From: Candidatus Iainarchaeum sp.
GTDB taxonomy: Archaea > Micrarchaeota > Micrarchaeia > Anstonellales > Bilamarchaeaceae
NCBI GenBank assembly: GCA_028714535.1
Contig: JAQTME010000002.1
Span: 1-64,000 of the forward strand
Direction: 5' to 3'
DNA length: 64,000 nucleotides
The notes under the pieces were generated by a model. The model worked only from the letters and a program-made list of their open reading frames with translations, did no database searches and was not told the origin of the DNA. Both the position numbers and the translations under genes were made by a program. Below, piece after piece: positions 1-7,687 of the stretch; position 1 is the stretch's first letter; each line of letters opens with the position of its first letter.

Positions 1-91
1 CGGGCCCGCGCTATTCCCCCAGCAAGAAGAAAAATGCCTAAACACTCCCGTCTGGGCGAATGATTTTATATTGCCGTGCAGAATCCAGCTT

Positions 92-1465
92 ATGCCGGAG
101 CGGAGCATAAGCGTCATAATCCCAGCCCTCAATGAGGAACGGACCATCGCGGCCACTGTCTCAGCATCGCTCAAAGCGCGCGGCATAGCCGAGGTCCTGG
201 TGGTGGATGACAAATCAACGGACAGGACCGTGATGCTGGCGAGGCGTGCCGGCGCCACGGTCATAACCAGCGGGATAAAGGGCAAGGGCGCTTCCATGCA
301 GGATGGCCTTGCGGCGGCCAAGGGCGACATAATAGTTTTCGTGGATGCCGACATAAAGAATTTCAGCACCGGCATCATAGACGCAGTGACCCAGCCCCTG
401 CTTGAGGACCGCTGCGACTTCGTGAAGTCCGCATACGGCCGGAAGAGCGGCCGGGTGACTGAGCTGCTTTGCAAGCCACTGCTCGCAGAGTTGTTCCCGT
501 CCCTGCTGTCCTTTAAACAGCCCCTCAGCGGCATTATAGCCGGCAAGAAGAAATTTTTCATGAAGGCCAACTTCGAGAACGACTATGGCGTGGACGTGGG
601 CATACTCATAGACATGGTCAATGCCGGCGCCAGGGTGATGGAAGTCGACGTCGGCTACATAGCGCACAAGATGAAGGCGTGGCGGCAGCTCGGCGGCATG
701 GCCCAGGAGGTAGCACGGTCCATCATCAAGCGGGCCAGCATCACGAACAAGGTTGTGCAGAACGGCATAGTCGCAGAGGCATCCCTCATCGGAGGCATGC
801 TTGCCAAGGGGCCTGAGGTCGCATTCCCCATGGAGAAGGTCGCATTCCTGGACATCGACGGCACGGTCCTGAAGGACCGCTTCATCTATTCGTTCGCCCG
901 CGCAAAAGGTTTCACTGACGACCTGGTTTCTGCAGTATCCTCCTCTGCCGACCCATATGCACGGACACGCTCCATCGCATCCCTCATGCGCGGCTTCTCC
1001 AGAGACGACGTCACATTCTTCGCCAGGCACATGCCATTCAGCAGGGGCGCCGGGCGGCTGATTGCAAACCTCCGAAGGCACGGCTACCTCACGGTCCTGA
1101 TGAGCGACGGCTATGAGAGCGTGGCATACGAAGTGGCTGAACTGGTGCATGCAGACAGGGTGATAGCCAACCGCCTCCACTGGAACAGTGGCTTGTGCAC
1201 GGGGGCCATAGACATCAACCCCCTTTACCTTCCCTCGGCCGAGGGCTGCACGCACCACCCCGTATGCAAGCTCACGGCCGCCATGCGGTTCTGCCGCATG
1301 CACAGCGTGGATTTCGAAAAAACGTTCGCGATAGGCGACAGCGACAACGACCGGTGCCTGCTGCGCTTTGCCAATGTCAGCTATGCATACCTGCCAGCCA
1401 GCGATGAGGTGGCATCCGCCGCGAAATATGTGATAAACGACCTGGCAGACGTGAAGGTTTTCTGA
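92..1465 (+). CDS. Glucosyl-3-phosphoglycerate synthase-like GT2 fused to HAD phosphatase
   Basis: The N-terminal ~245 residues are a GT-A glycosyltransferase (SVIIPALNEE, VVDDKSTDRT, metal-binding FVDADI). The blocks SGRVTELLCKPLLAELFP, YGVDVGILIDM and YIAHKMK resemble glucosyl-3-phosphoglycerate synthases. The C-terminal ~210 residues are an HAD phosphatase with FLDIDGTV and IGDSDNDRCLL. The likely reaction is NDP-glucose plus 3-phosphoglycerate to glucosylphosphoglycerate, then dephosphorylation to the compatible solute glucosylglycerate by one protein. That is inferred from domain order. The track start is a TTG at 71; I prefer ATG 92 because a TTTTATA box lies about 25 nt upstream. The gene stands alone and converges on the P-type ATPase. 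The sugar (glucose or mannose) cannot be decided from sequence. Confidence 0.8.
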   Translation: MPERSISVIIPALNEERTIAATVSASLKARGIAEVLVVDDKSTDRTVMLARRAGATVITSGIKGKGASMQDGLAAAKGDIIVFVDADIKNFSTGIIDAVTQPLLEDRCDFVKSAYGRKSGRVTELLCKPLLAELFPSLLSFKQPLSGIIAGKKKFFMKANFENDYGVDVGILIDMVNAGARVMEVDVGYIAHKMKAWRQLGGMAQEVARSIIKRASITNKVVQNGIVAEASLIGGMLAKGPEVAFPMEKVAFLDIDGTVLKDRFIYSFARAKGFTDDLVSAVSSSADPYARTRSIASLMRGFSRDDVTFFARHMPFSRGAGRLIANLRRHGYLTVLMSDGYESVAYEVAELVHADRVIANRLHWNSGLCTGAIDINPLYLPSAEGCTHHPVCKLTAAMRFCRMHSVDFEKTFAIGDSDNDRCLLRFANVSYAYLPASDEVASAAKYVINDLADVKVF

Positions 1466-1495
1466 CTTCCCGGGCTTCCAGGCCGGCTGCCGGCC

Positions 1496-3946
1496 CTACC
1501 ATTTCCGCTGCTCTGCCAGCGCGTAGGCGTAATGCTTGACCCATTCGGTGATGAAGAAGAACATCACAGTCCAGCCCCAGAGGAACAGGACCAGCCAGAA
1601 GCTTATGGGGGTCACGAAAACCCCCAGGAGCGCCATGCACGTGGCGAGCAGCTGGGTGCCAACAACGGCGCATAGCAGCGCCCTTGAAGGCGGAGTCCCT
1701 TTCAGGACCGGCCCTTTGTTGCGCGCGTGGAACAGCATCAGGTGGCCCGAGAGCGAGAGCTTGAGGAACAGGAAAGTCTGTATGACCTCTATGGAGAACC
1801 CGAGCACGAAAGATACCAGGCAGAGGAGTGTCGCGCTGCTGACAAGCCCGACCAATCCCAGTGCCGAAGAAACGCCCAGCAGGCGCTTGACCCGCCATCT
1901 CTCAGGATAGGTCGCATTGTTCACGTTGTCCGTGGCCATCGCCAGGATGGGGATATCGTTCAGCACCGAGAGCAGGACCAGCTGGAGCGGGGTGAGCGGG
2001 AAGAAGCCGAAGATGATTATCGCGAAGGGCACCAGGAACAGCACCCTGAACGTCTCGGCCAGGCGGTACGTCACGTAATGATACATGCGCTTGTAGATGG
2101 CCCGCCCCTCCGCTATGCCGTCCACGATGACCGATAATCCGGGGCGGGTCAGCACCAGGTCCGCCGCAGACCTGGCGACCTCGTTGGCGCCTGACACCGC
2201 GATGCCCACCGCCGCCCGCTTGAGCGCAGGGGCGTCGTTGACCCCGTCTCCGGTCACCGCTACGACCTGGCCGCCGGCCTGGAGGGCCTCGACGATCTCG
2301 AATTTCTGGGCGGGAATGACCTCGCTGAAGATGGTGGTCGCCCGTATCTTCATTGCGCCCGCGGTCCCTTTGAGGGCAGCGATGGCAGCGGAAGTCAGCT
2401 CAGTCCCCTTCATGCCGATGCGGGCGGCGATATTGCGTGCTGCTGCGGAATGGTCTCCGGTGACCATGCGGACCTGGACGCCCATCTCCCCGGCCCTCTT
2501 TATCGTCGCTGCGGCATCCTGGCGCGGCTGGTCTGAGAGGGCGATCAGCCCGAGCAGGGTGGCTCCGCTCTCATCAAGCGTTTTGAGCTGCATGTGGGGC
2601 CCGTCGATCTGTTCGGCTGTCATGCCCTTGACTGCGATTCCGAGACTGCGGAAACCCTGGCCGGCAAACCGCTCCATCTGGGAAAGTGCGGCATTTCTCG
2701 CCTTGGAATCGGCTTTGCAGAGTTCCAGTACCTTCTGCGGCGCACCCTTGATTGCCAGTTTGTAAGACTGTGTTTTCTCATTGTACAGGACCACGGTGGC
2801 CCGCTTACGGTCTCCGTCTGCGGGGATGTACCTGATGCGTTTCCATCCATCCAGCAGGCCAGGCGACTTTTGTGCGTAGCCGGAAATGGCCGCATCTATC
2901 GGATCGGAAGAACCTTCCGGCATGCAGGAGGCTGCAGAACTCACCAGGGTAGCTTCCGTGCAGTCGTGCGTCCAGACCGAGCCTACAGCCAACTTGTTCT
3001 CCGTGAGCGTGCCGGTTTTATCCGAGCATATGACCGTGACTCCTGAAAGCTCCTCCAACGAGCTGAGCTGGCGCACCACCACGCCTGCCTTGGCCAGGCG
3101 CATCGCGCCGACGGCCATTATGGTGGCCAGCACCGCGGGCATGGCCGCGGGGACCGAAGCCACCAGGAGGGTGAGGGCCAGCAGGGCGGTCTCACTAAGC
3201 GGATACTGCCGGGCCACCCCGACCGTGACCACTACTGCAGAGCCGATGACTGCCAGCACCACCAGATACTGGCCTATCTTGAGGGTTGATTTGTCCAGGC
3301 TGCCCATTGGCCGCTGGGCCTGGGCCAGCTGCGCAGTCCGCCCGAACGTGGTGTTTACGCCTATGAGCGCTACGATGCCCTGGGCATGGCCCCGCTGCAC
3401 CAGGGACGCGGCATATGTAAGCCCCCCGGCTCCGCAAGCCACCGGAAGGCTCTCCCCGGTGAGCGTGGACTGGTCCACTTCCACTTCCCCATCGATTATC
3501 TTGATGTCCGCGGGAACAACGTCGCCGCCATCCAATTCGACCAGGTCGCCAACGACGAGCTCCGCGGCAGGGCGGCGGCTCCAGAGGCCGTCCCGCCTGA
3601 CCCGCGCGGTGACCCCGATCTCCCGTGAAAGTTCGGCCAGCGCTCCGTCTGCCTTGCGTTCTATATAGATGCCTATGGCGCTGTTGAGCAGGTAAAGGAA
3701 GAGGATGACGACCGCATCCTCTACATTGCCGATCCACGCTGAGAGCAGCCCGGCAGCCAGCAGGACCAGGGAGATGGGGGCGATCAGATGCGCCAGGACC
3801 TTGCGCCAGAGGGGCGTGCGCTTCTCGGGGATGGAATTAGGGCCGTCCCGCAGCAGCCGTTCGCGTGCCTGCGCCCCGGTCAGGCCCTGCTCGGAGAAAG
3901 ATAGCGCGGTTTTGACTTCCTCCACCCCGGCTGTCTTGAAGTCCAT
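1496..3946 (-). CDS. Plasma-membrane proton-efflux P-type ATPase (P3A)
   Basis: This full-length P-type ATPase of 816 residues should export cations, most likely protons, across the cytoplasmic membrane. Visible parts in order are the cation-ATPase N-terminal region (GLTGAQARERLLRDGPNSIPE), paired N-terminal membrane helices, the actuator loop with STLTGESLPV, the phosphorylated Asp in CSDKTGTLTENK, the hinge VTGDGVNDAPALKRA, and C-terminal helices including PLTPLQLVLLSVLNDIPI. That last motif and the short N-terminus fit the fungal/plant PMA-type and archaeal P3A pumps rather than SERCA or heavy-metal pumps. A TTATAA box lies about 26 nt upstream of the ATG, so the mRNA is probably leaderless. 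Ion specificity is inferred from family only. Confidence 0.9.
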   Translation of the reverse strand: MDFKTAGVEEVKTALSFSEQGLTGAQARERLLRDGPNSIPEKRTPLWRKVLAHLIAPISLVLLAAGLLSAWIGNVEDAVVILFLYLLNSAIGIYIERKADGALAELSREIGVTARVRRDGLWSRRPAAELVVGDLVELDGGDVVPADIKIIDGEVEVDQSTLTGESLPVACGAGGLTYAASLVQRGHAQGIVALIGVNTTFGRTAQLAQAQRPMGSLDKSTLKIGQYLVVLAVIGSAVVVTVGVARQYPLSETALLALTLLVASVPAAMPAVLATIMAVGAMRLAKAGVVVRQLSSLEELSGVTVICSDKTGTLTENKLAVGSVWTHDCTEATLVSSAASCMPEGSSDPIDAAISGYAQKSPGLLDGWKRIRYIPADGDRKRATVVLYNEKTQSYKLAIKGAPQKVLELCKADSKARNAALSQMERFAGQGFRSLGIAVKGMTAEQIDGPHMQLKTLDESGATLLGLIALSDQPRQDAAATIKRAGEMGVQVRMVTGDHSAAARNIAARIGMKGTELTSAAIAALKGTAGAMKIRATTIFSEVIPAQKFEIVEALQAGGQVVAVTGDGVNDAPALKRAAVGIAVSGANEVARSAADLVLTRPGLSVIVDGIAEGRAIYKRMYHYVTYRLAETFRVLFLVPFAIIIFGFFPLTPLQLVLLSVLNDIPILAMATDNVNNATYPERWRVKRLLGVSSALGLVGLVSSATLLCLVSFVLGFSIEVIQTFLFLKLSLSGHLMLFHARNKGPVLKGTPPSRALLCAVVGTQLLATCMALLGVFVTPISFWLVLFLWGWTVMFFFITEWVKHYAYALAEQRKW

Positions 3947-4100
3947 GAAAGAATATTACGGTTGTATGCTTATAAACGTCTTAGACCCGGAGGGGTAGCC
4001 CACATCGCACCTGCAGCTCCTCGATTTTTGGGGCAGGGATATGCGAGGGGGGCCTAGGCTAAGCGAAGGGTATCCACTTATGCACCCAAATAGCACCCCC

Positions 4101-4130
4101 GGGATGCGACCGACTGCGGTCGTCCATCCC
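4101..4130. repeat. Imperfect hairpin downstream of tRNA-Asn
   Basis: GGGATGCGACCG and CGGTCGTCCATCCC form a stem of about 12 bp with one bulged base and an ACTG loop. It lies roughly 27 nt beyond the 3' end of tRNA-Asn and could act in termination or processing. The rest of the 3947-4156 gap shows no gene. Confidence 0.5.
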
Positions 4131-4156
4131 CTGGGCTTCGCTCACGTCGTTCGCTA

Positions 4157-4229
4157 CGCCCCGGGGAGGATTCGAACCTCCGGCCTGCTGATTAACAGTC
4201 AGCCGCTCTACCGACTGAGCTACCGAGGC
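4157..4229 (-). tRNA. tRNA-Asn(GTT)
   Basis: The minus strand folds into a cloverleaf: acceptor GCCTCGG/CCGGGGC with one G-U pair, D-arm AGCTCAGTCGGTAGAGC, anticodon arm CTGAC-TGTTAA-TCAG with anticodon GTT, and T-arm GGAGG-TTCGAAT-CCTCC. The discriminator base is G, as usual for Asn. CCA is not encoded. No intron is seen. A TTTTTTAAAC box about 35 nt upstream overlaps the end of the DHH gene and is the likely promoter. Confidence 0.96.
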
Positions 4230-4272
4230 AAAACAGAATAAGGTCGCTTGTTATCGAAACGTGTTTAAAAAA

Positions 4273-5328
4273 CTACACCTTCTGGCCGAGCGCCCTGTCC
4301 ATGGCTTCCTTCGCGGTTTCCAATATTATCTGCACCAGGCGGTCGTAGGTGCCTCTTACGACCGCGCCTGCCTTGTCGCGATGCCCGCCGCCGAGCATGT
4401 TCTCCGGCATGCCGCACTTCCTGCTCGTCTCCCTCGCGATATCGCTGGCGTAGACGCCCTGGCCGGCATCCTGGTTCCTGACGCGGTAGGAGACCTTGTA
4501 GACGTTCTCGTCCGCGGTCTGGCCGCTTCCGACCTCGCATAATATGGCAGTGACCGATACGTTCATGTCCCTGAGCATGCTGGCCATTATGGCCGGGTTC
4601 TCCAGGCAGCTTTCCCCGATGGCTATGAGCCTGTCCCGGTATATCTCCGTCCTTATGTACCTCATCTCATCGAGGATTACCTTCAGGTCGTGCGCCCCCA
4701 GGGGAGGATAGGCGAGCAGGTCCAGGGTTTTCTTGTCCTCCCCGCATATGGCCGCCAGCCTCTCGAACAGCGGCAGCGTGTCCTTGTCAACGTCATTCAG
4801 CTTCTCGCTGTCCCCGGCTATGCCCACGGCCAGCGCCAGGGCCATCTCGGGGTCTATGGCCTCCGCCGGTATCAGCGAGGCGATTATCTGGCATCCCGCC
4901 ACCGCCTTCCTCACTATCTTCATCCGCGCTTCCAGCGGCGGGTTGTTGACCAGGTGGTGGTCTATGACGGCCAGGACATCCGTCTTCTTGCATCCGGTCA
5001 GCAGCGATGGCGTGCCGGTGTCAACGACAATCAGCGGGCGCGCGTCAGATGCCGATATGTCCCTCCACCCCTTGAGCGCCATGCCGAGCCGCTCCACCAG
5101 CGGGTCGGTCAGGTGCGTGGTCCTGCCGGTCACTATGTCCACGGGCGCGCCTGGCTTCTCCAGGTGCCTTTTGAGAGCGTATGCGCCGCCGAGCCCGTCC
5201 ACGTCCGGCGTGTCGTGGGTGGTTATTATCGCGCCTTCCTTGGCCACGATTTTCGCTATCCGCCGGAAGTGATTCCTGTCGGTGGGGCCTGCAGCACCGC
5301 CTATATAGCCTGGTTTCTCCACCCTCAT
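4273..5328 (-). CDS. DHH/DHHA1-family phosphoesterase
   Basis: This 351-residue protein belongs to the DHH superfamily that includes RecJ, NrnA oligoribonuclease and cyclic-dinucleotide phosphodiesterases. Metal-binding motifs visible in order are THDTPDVDGLGG near residue 40, VVDTGT, and the signature VIDHH near residue 130. A C-terminal DHHA1 substrate-binding motif GGGHRDKAGAVV follows near residue 310. The length suits a cytoplasmic NrnA-like enzyme acting on short oligonucleotides or dinucleotides rather than the larger RecJ. A TTTTTAAA box is centred about 26 nt upstream of the ATG. It is a single gene between tRNA-Asn and the zinc ribbon. The substrate is not predictable from sequence. 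Confidence 0.85.
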   Translation of the reverse strand: MRVEKPGYIGGAAGPTDRNHFRRIAKIVAKEGAIITTHDTPDVDGLGGAYALKRHLEKPGAPVDIVTGRTTHLTDPLVERLGMALKGWRDISASDARPLIVVDTGTPSLLTGCKKTDVLAVIDHHLVNNPPLEARMKIVRKAVAGCQIIASLIPAEAIDPEMALALAVGIAGDSEKLNDVDKDTLPLFERLAAICGEDKKTLDLLAYPPLGAHDLKVILDEMRYIRTEIYRDRLIAIGESCLENPAIMASMLRDMNVSVTAILCEVGSGQTADENVYKVSYRVRNQDAGQGVYASDIARETSRKCGMPENMLGGGHRDKAGAVVRGTYDRLVQIILETAKEAMDRALGQKV

Positions 5329-5379
5329 ATACAGTATTATGCCGCCTAGTGTTTTTAAATAGTTGCAAAAAGAGGTTTT

Positions 5380-5511
5380 TTACGCTTCCTCGCACTCGCT
5401 CCAGCCGCACGATTCGCATTCTATGCAGCCTTCGCTGTGGCTGAGTTTGCTCTTGCAGACCGGGCAGAGGCCCTTGCTTATCAGTTCCCGGGCCTCCTCG
5501 CTGTTCTTCAT
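5380..5511 (-). CDS. 43-aa zinc-ribbon protein (below ORF-track cutoff)
   Basis: A short frame encodes MKNSEEARELISKGLCPVCK followed by an EGCIECESCGWSEC block. The arrangement CPVC...C..C..C...C is a treble of cysteine pairs suited to one zinc ribbon plus an extra cysteine. The EGC-x-x-C-x-x-CG block resembles the C-terminal zinc tail of class II/III ribonucleotide reductases, although no reductase is nearby. The ATG overlaps the TGA of the upstream 124-aa gene (ATGA), and GGGGGG lies just upstream, so the two are probably translationally coupled. The frame is 44 codons with no ambiguity. The function is unknown; nucleic-acid or protein binding is plausible. Confidence 0.72.
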   Translation of the reverse strand: MKNSEEARELISKGLCPVCKSKLSHSEGCIECESCGWSECEEA

Positions 5512-5882
5512 TTGCCCCCCAGTATCGTCTTGAGGCCCCGTATGAGCCCCTCGGACTTTGCCTTCCAGCCCATCAGGAAGCCCTGCAGGCCGTCCATGTT
5601 GCCCAGTTTCATGAGTATCTTGTCTGCCGCGGTGATGATCTTGCTGTTGGTGTCGAGGCCGGGCACCTGGAAAAGCGTCGCAAGCAGGTCTGTTATGCCC
5701 CTCCTGGTGAAAACCGGCTTGCCGTCCCTCTGCTTGGTCACCCAGTCGCTTACGAACTCTTTTGCCTCGCCCGTCTTGAGGAAATCCTCGGCGCTGGATG
5801 ATTTCTGCTGCCCGACCGGCTTCTGCGCGGCCTTCGGCTCCTCGTCCTCCTTGAACGCGCTTTTGAACTGGCCCAGGAACAT
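5508..5882 (-). CDS. Conserved hypothetical 124-aa protein, coupled to zinc ribbon
   Basis: I do not recognise this protein. It has a polar, low-complexity N-terminus (EDEEPKAAQKPVGQQKSSS) and a mainly helical C-terminal half ending KSEGLIRGLKTILGGK. There is no signal peptide or membrane segment. A TTTTTAAA box sits about 26 nt upstream of the ATG, making it the first gene of a two-gene operon. Its stop overlaps the start of the zinc ribbon, so the two products may form a pair. Annotation beyond that would be guesswork. Confidence 0.65.
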   Translation of the reverse strand: MFLGQFKSAFKEDEEPKAAQKPVGQQKSSSAEDFLKTGEAKEFVSDWVTKQRDGKPVFTRRGITDLLATLFQVPGLDTNSKIITAADKILMKLGNMDGLQGFLMGWKAKSEGLIRGLKTILGGK

Positions 5883-5929
5883 GAGGTTAAAACTCGTGGT
5901 AGCTTTTTAAAGGTATTTATGGGCCAACG

Positions 5930-6463
5930 TCAGAGGCCGAGCAGCTCCAGTATCTTCCCGGTCTTGAACTTCCGGTCATCCACCTTCTTGTCCAGCCTGA
6001 CCACCTCGACCCCCTTCGGCCTGAGGAACTCCTTCTGGTCATAGCCGTAGACTATGACGTCGGGCTGCACGAAATCGAGCATCATCTCCGGCCGGTCGAA
6101 CCCTGATACCGCGACGTCCACCGCCTTGAGCGACTCCACCAGCATCCTTCGGTATTCCTGCGGATGGACCGGCGTCCTGCCCTTCTTCATTATGTGCTCG
6201 TCCATGGCCAGGGCCACAACCAGCACGTCGCCGTGCGTCTTCGCCTCGGCCAGCGTCACGATGTGGCCGATGTGCAGGACGTCGAACACCCCGCCGGTCA
6301 GCACCACGCGTATCTTCTCCCGCGCGCCGTTGCGCAGGAAGAACCTGCCCTTTATCTCGACCAGGAGTTTTTTCTCATCGTCAGGCAGGAAATGGTACAC
6401 GTCCTCTGGTATGCCGCCGTACTGGAGCTGCATCACGTAAAGCCTCTTCACCGCCTCCTTCAC
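5930..6463 (-). CDS. Cytidylyltransferase-like nucleotidyltransferase
   Basis: The true gene is much shorter than the 405-aa ORF in the track, whose N-terminal half is a shadow of the aminotransferase. Starting at GTG 6463 (GTGA overlap with the aminotransferase stop, GGAGG 7 nt upstream) gives 177 residues. The core VVLTGGVFDVLHIGHIVTL carries the HxGH nucleotide-binding motif of the nucleotidyltransferase superfamily that includes archaeal FAD synthase RibL and glycerol-3-phosphate cytidylyltransferase. About 45 extra residues precede this motif. It is the third gene of an operon with aldehyde dehydrogenase and aminotransferase, so the substrate may be related to that pathway. FAD synthase is the main alternative. 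Confidence 0.75.
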   Translation of the reverse strand: MKEAVKRLYVMQLQYGGIPEDVYHFLPDDEKKLLVEIKGRFFLRNGAREKIRVVLTGGVFDVLHIGHIVTLAEAKTHGDVLVVALAMDEHIMKKGRTPVHPQEYRRMLVESLKAVDVAVSGFDRPEMMLDFVQPDVIVYGYDQKEFLRPKGVEVVRLDKKVDDRKFKTGKILELLGL

Positions 6464-7686
6464 AGGCACCCCTCCAGTATCGCCAGCCCCTTCTCCGCCT
6501 CGCCCTTCGTCAGGGTGAGCGGGGGCGATATCCTGACGACCGATTCGCCGGCGGGCAGGAGCAGCAATCCATCCTCCATCGCCTTGCGCACTATCCTGTC
6601 GCGCTCCACCCTGTCGCATATCTCCACGCCTATCATGAGCCCGAGCCCGCGCACGTCCACGATGGCGTCGCCCTTCATGGACTCCAGCCCCTTCATGATT
6701 ATCTTCCCTATGCGCACGGCGTTGTCGCCCAGCTTCTTCCGCTTCATGTACTCCAGCGCAGCGATGCCGCCCGCGCAGGCGAGCAGGTTGCCGCCGAAGG
6801 TGTTCGCGTGCGCGCCCTGCGGCCAGTCCATTACCGCGTCCGTGGATACCATGGCGCCGAGCGGCACCCCGCCGCCTATCGCCTTGCTGAGCGAGACTAT
6901 GTCCGGCTTCACGCCGAAATTCTCTATCGCGAGGAACTTCCCGGTCCTGAAGCAGCCCGCCTGAACCTCGTCGTCGCAGAGCAGCGCGCCGTATTCGTTG
7001 CACAGCTTCCTCACGCCCTTTACGAAACTGGCTGGCGGGACCACGTAGCCCCCTTCGCCCTGTATGGGCTCCAGGAAAACCGCGGCCAGGTCGCCCCTCA
7101 TGGTGTTCATCCTGTCCTCGAGCAGGCCGAGGCAGTGCTGCGCGCACTCTTCCGGCTCCATTCCCATGCGGAACGCATACGGATATGGGGTGTGCACCAC
7201 CGGAAGGAAGGGGCCGAACCTGCCCCTCTGCACCGGTTTCGAGTTAGTCATTGAAAGGGCGCCCATGGTCCTCCCATGGAACGCGCCCTGGAACGCTATC
7301 ACCCAGGTCCTGTCGCTGTGCCAGCGGGCCAGCTTGTAGGCGGCCTCGACGCTCTCTGTGCCCGAGTTGCACAGGAAGACCTTCTGGAAGCCGGGCATGA
7401 GCCCGAGCAGCGTCTCCGCGAGGCGCACCGGCGTCTCGGCGTAGAAGTCCGAGAAGGCCGCGTGTATGCCGTATTTTATCTGCCTTAGCATCGCCTTCCT
7501 GATGACCGGGCTGTCATGGCCGATGCTGCTCACCGCGATGCATGCGGTGAAATCGAGATAGCGCTTCCCGTCCACGTCCCAGAGGTGGCAGCCGGAGCCC
7601 TTCTGGAACACGAACGGCAGCTCGCGCGTGAGCGATGGCGAGATGACCTTCCGGTCCCTTGCGATTATATCAGAAGATTTAGACAT
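6460..7686 (-). CDS. Class III PLP aminotransferase (GABA/ornithine/lysine type)
   Basis: This 408-residue fold-type I enzyme has the class III signature: the PLP phosphate-binding LCNSGTESVEAAYK, GAFHGRTMGALSMT, the DDEVQAG aspartate that contacts the pyridine ring, and the Schiff-base lysine in SLSKAIGGGVPLGAM. Class III enzymes transfer omega-amino groups from 4-aminobutyrate, ornithine, lysine or acetylornithine to an oxoacid. It follows the aldehyde dehydrogenase by one base and is coupled to the nucleotidyltransferase. An aminotransferase making a semialdehyde followed by a semialdehyde dehydrogenase is the obvious reading. Omega-amino-acid catabolism is therefore inferred, but the amino acid is not fixed by sequence. 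Confidence 0.88.
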   Translation of the reverse strand: MSKSSDIIARDRKVISPSLTRELPFVFQKGSGCHLWDVDGKRYLDFTACIAVSSIGHDSPVIRKAMLRQIKYGIHAAFSDFYAETPVRLAETLLGLMPGFQKVFLCNSGTESVEAAYKLARWHSDRTWVIAFQGAFHGRTMGALSMTNSKPVQRGRFGPFLPVVHTPYPYAFRMGMEPEECAQHCLGLLEDRMNTMRGDLAAVFLEPIQGEGGYVVPPASFVKGVRKLCNEYGALLCDDEVQAGCFRTGKFLAIENFGVKPDIVSLSKAIGGGVPLGAMVSTDAVMDWPQGAHANTFGGNLLACAGGIAALEYMKRKKLGDNAVRIGKIIMKGLESMKGDAIVDVRGLGLMIGVEICDRVERDRIVRKAMEDGLLLLPAGESVVRISPPLTLTKGEAEKGLAILEGCL

Positions 7687-7687
7687 G

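Noticed and set aside
215-1303. 362-aa minus-strand ORF opposite the glycosyltransferase
   Set aside because: It is antisense to a gene with clear motifs, and its composition (His/Gly/Arg/Ala) is typical of a shadow frame in GC-rich DNA.
4041-4241. 66-aa ORF across tRNA-Asn
   Set aside because: It reads through the tRNA gene on the opposite strand and has no box A or RBS.
5930-7147. 405-aa ORF in the track for the nucleotidyltransferase
   Set aside because: Residues before about 6463 read the aminotransferase gene in another frame and look like low-complexity Arg/Gly/His; only the 177-residue C-terminal part is real.
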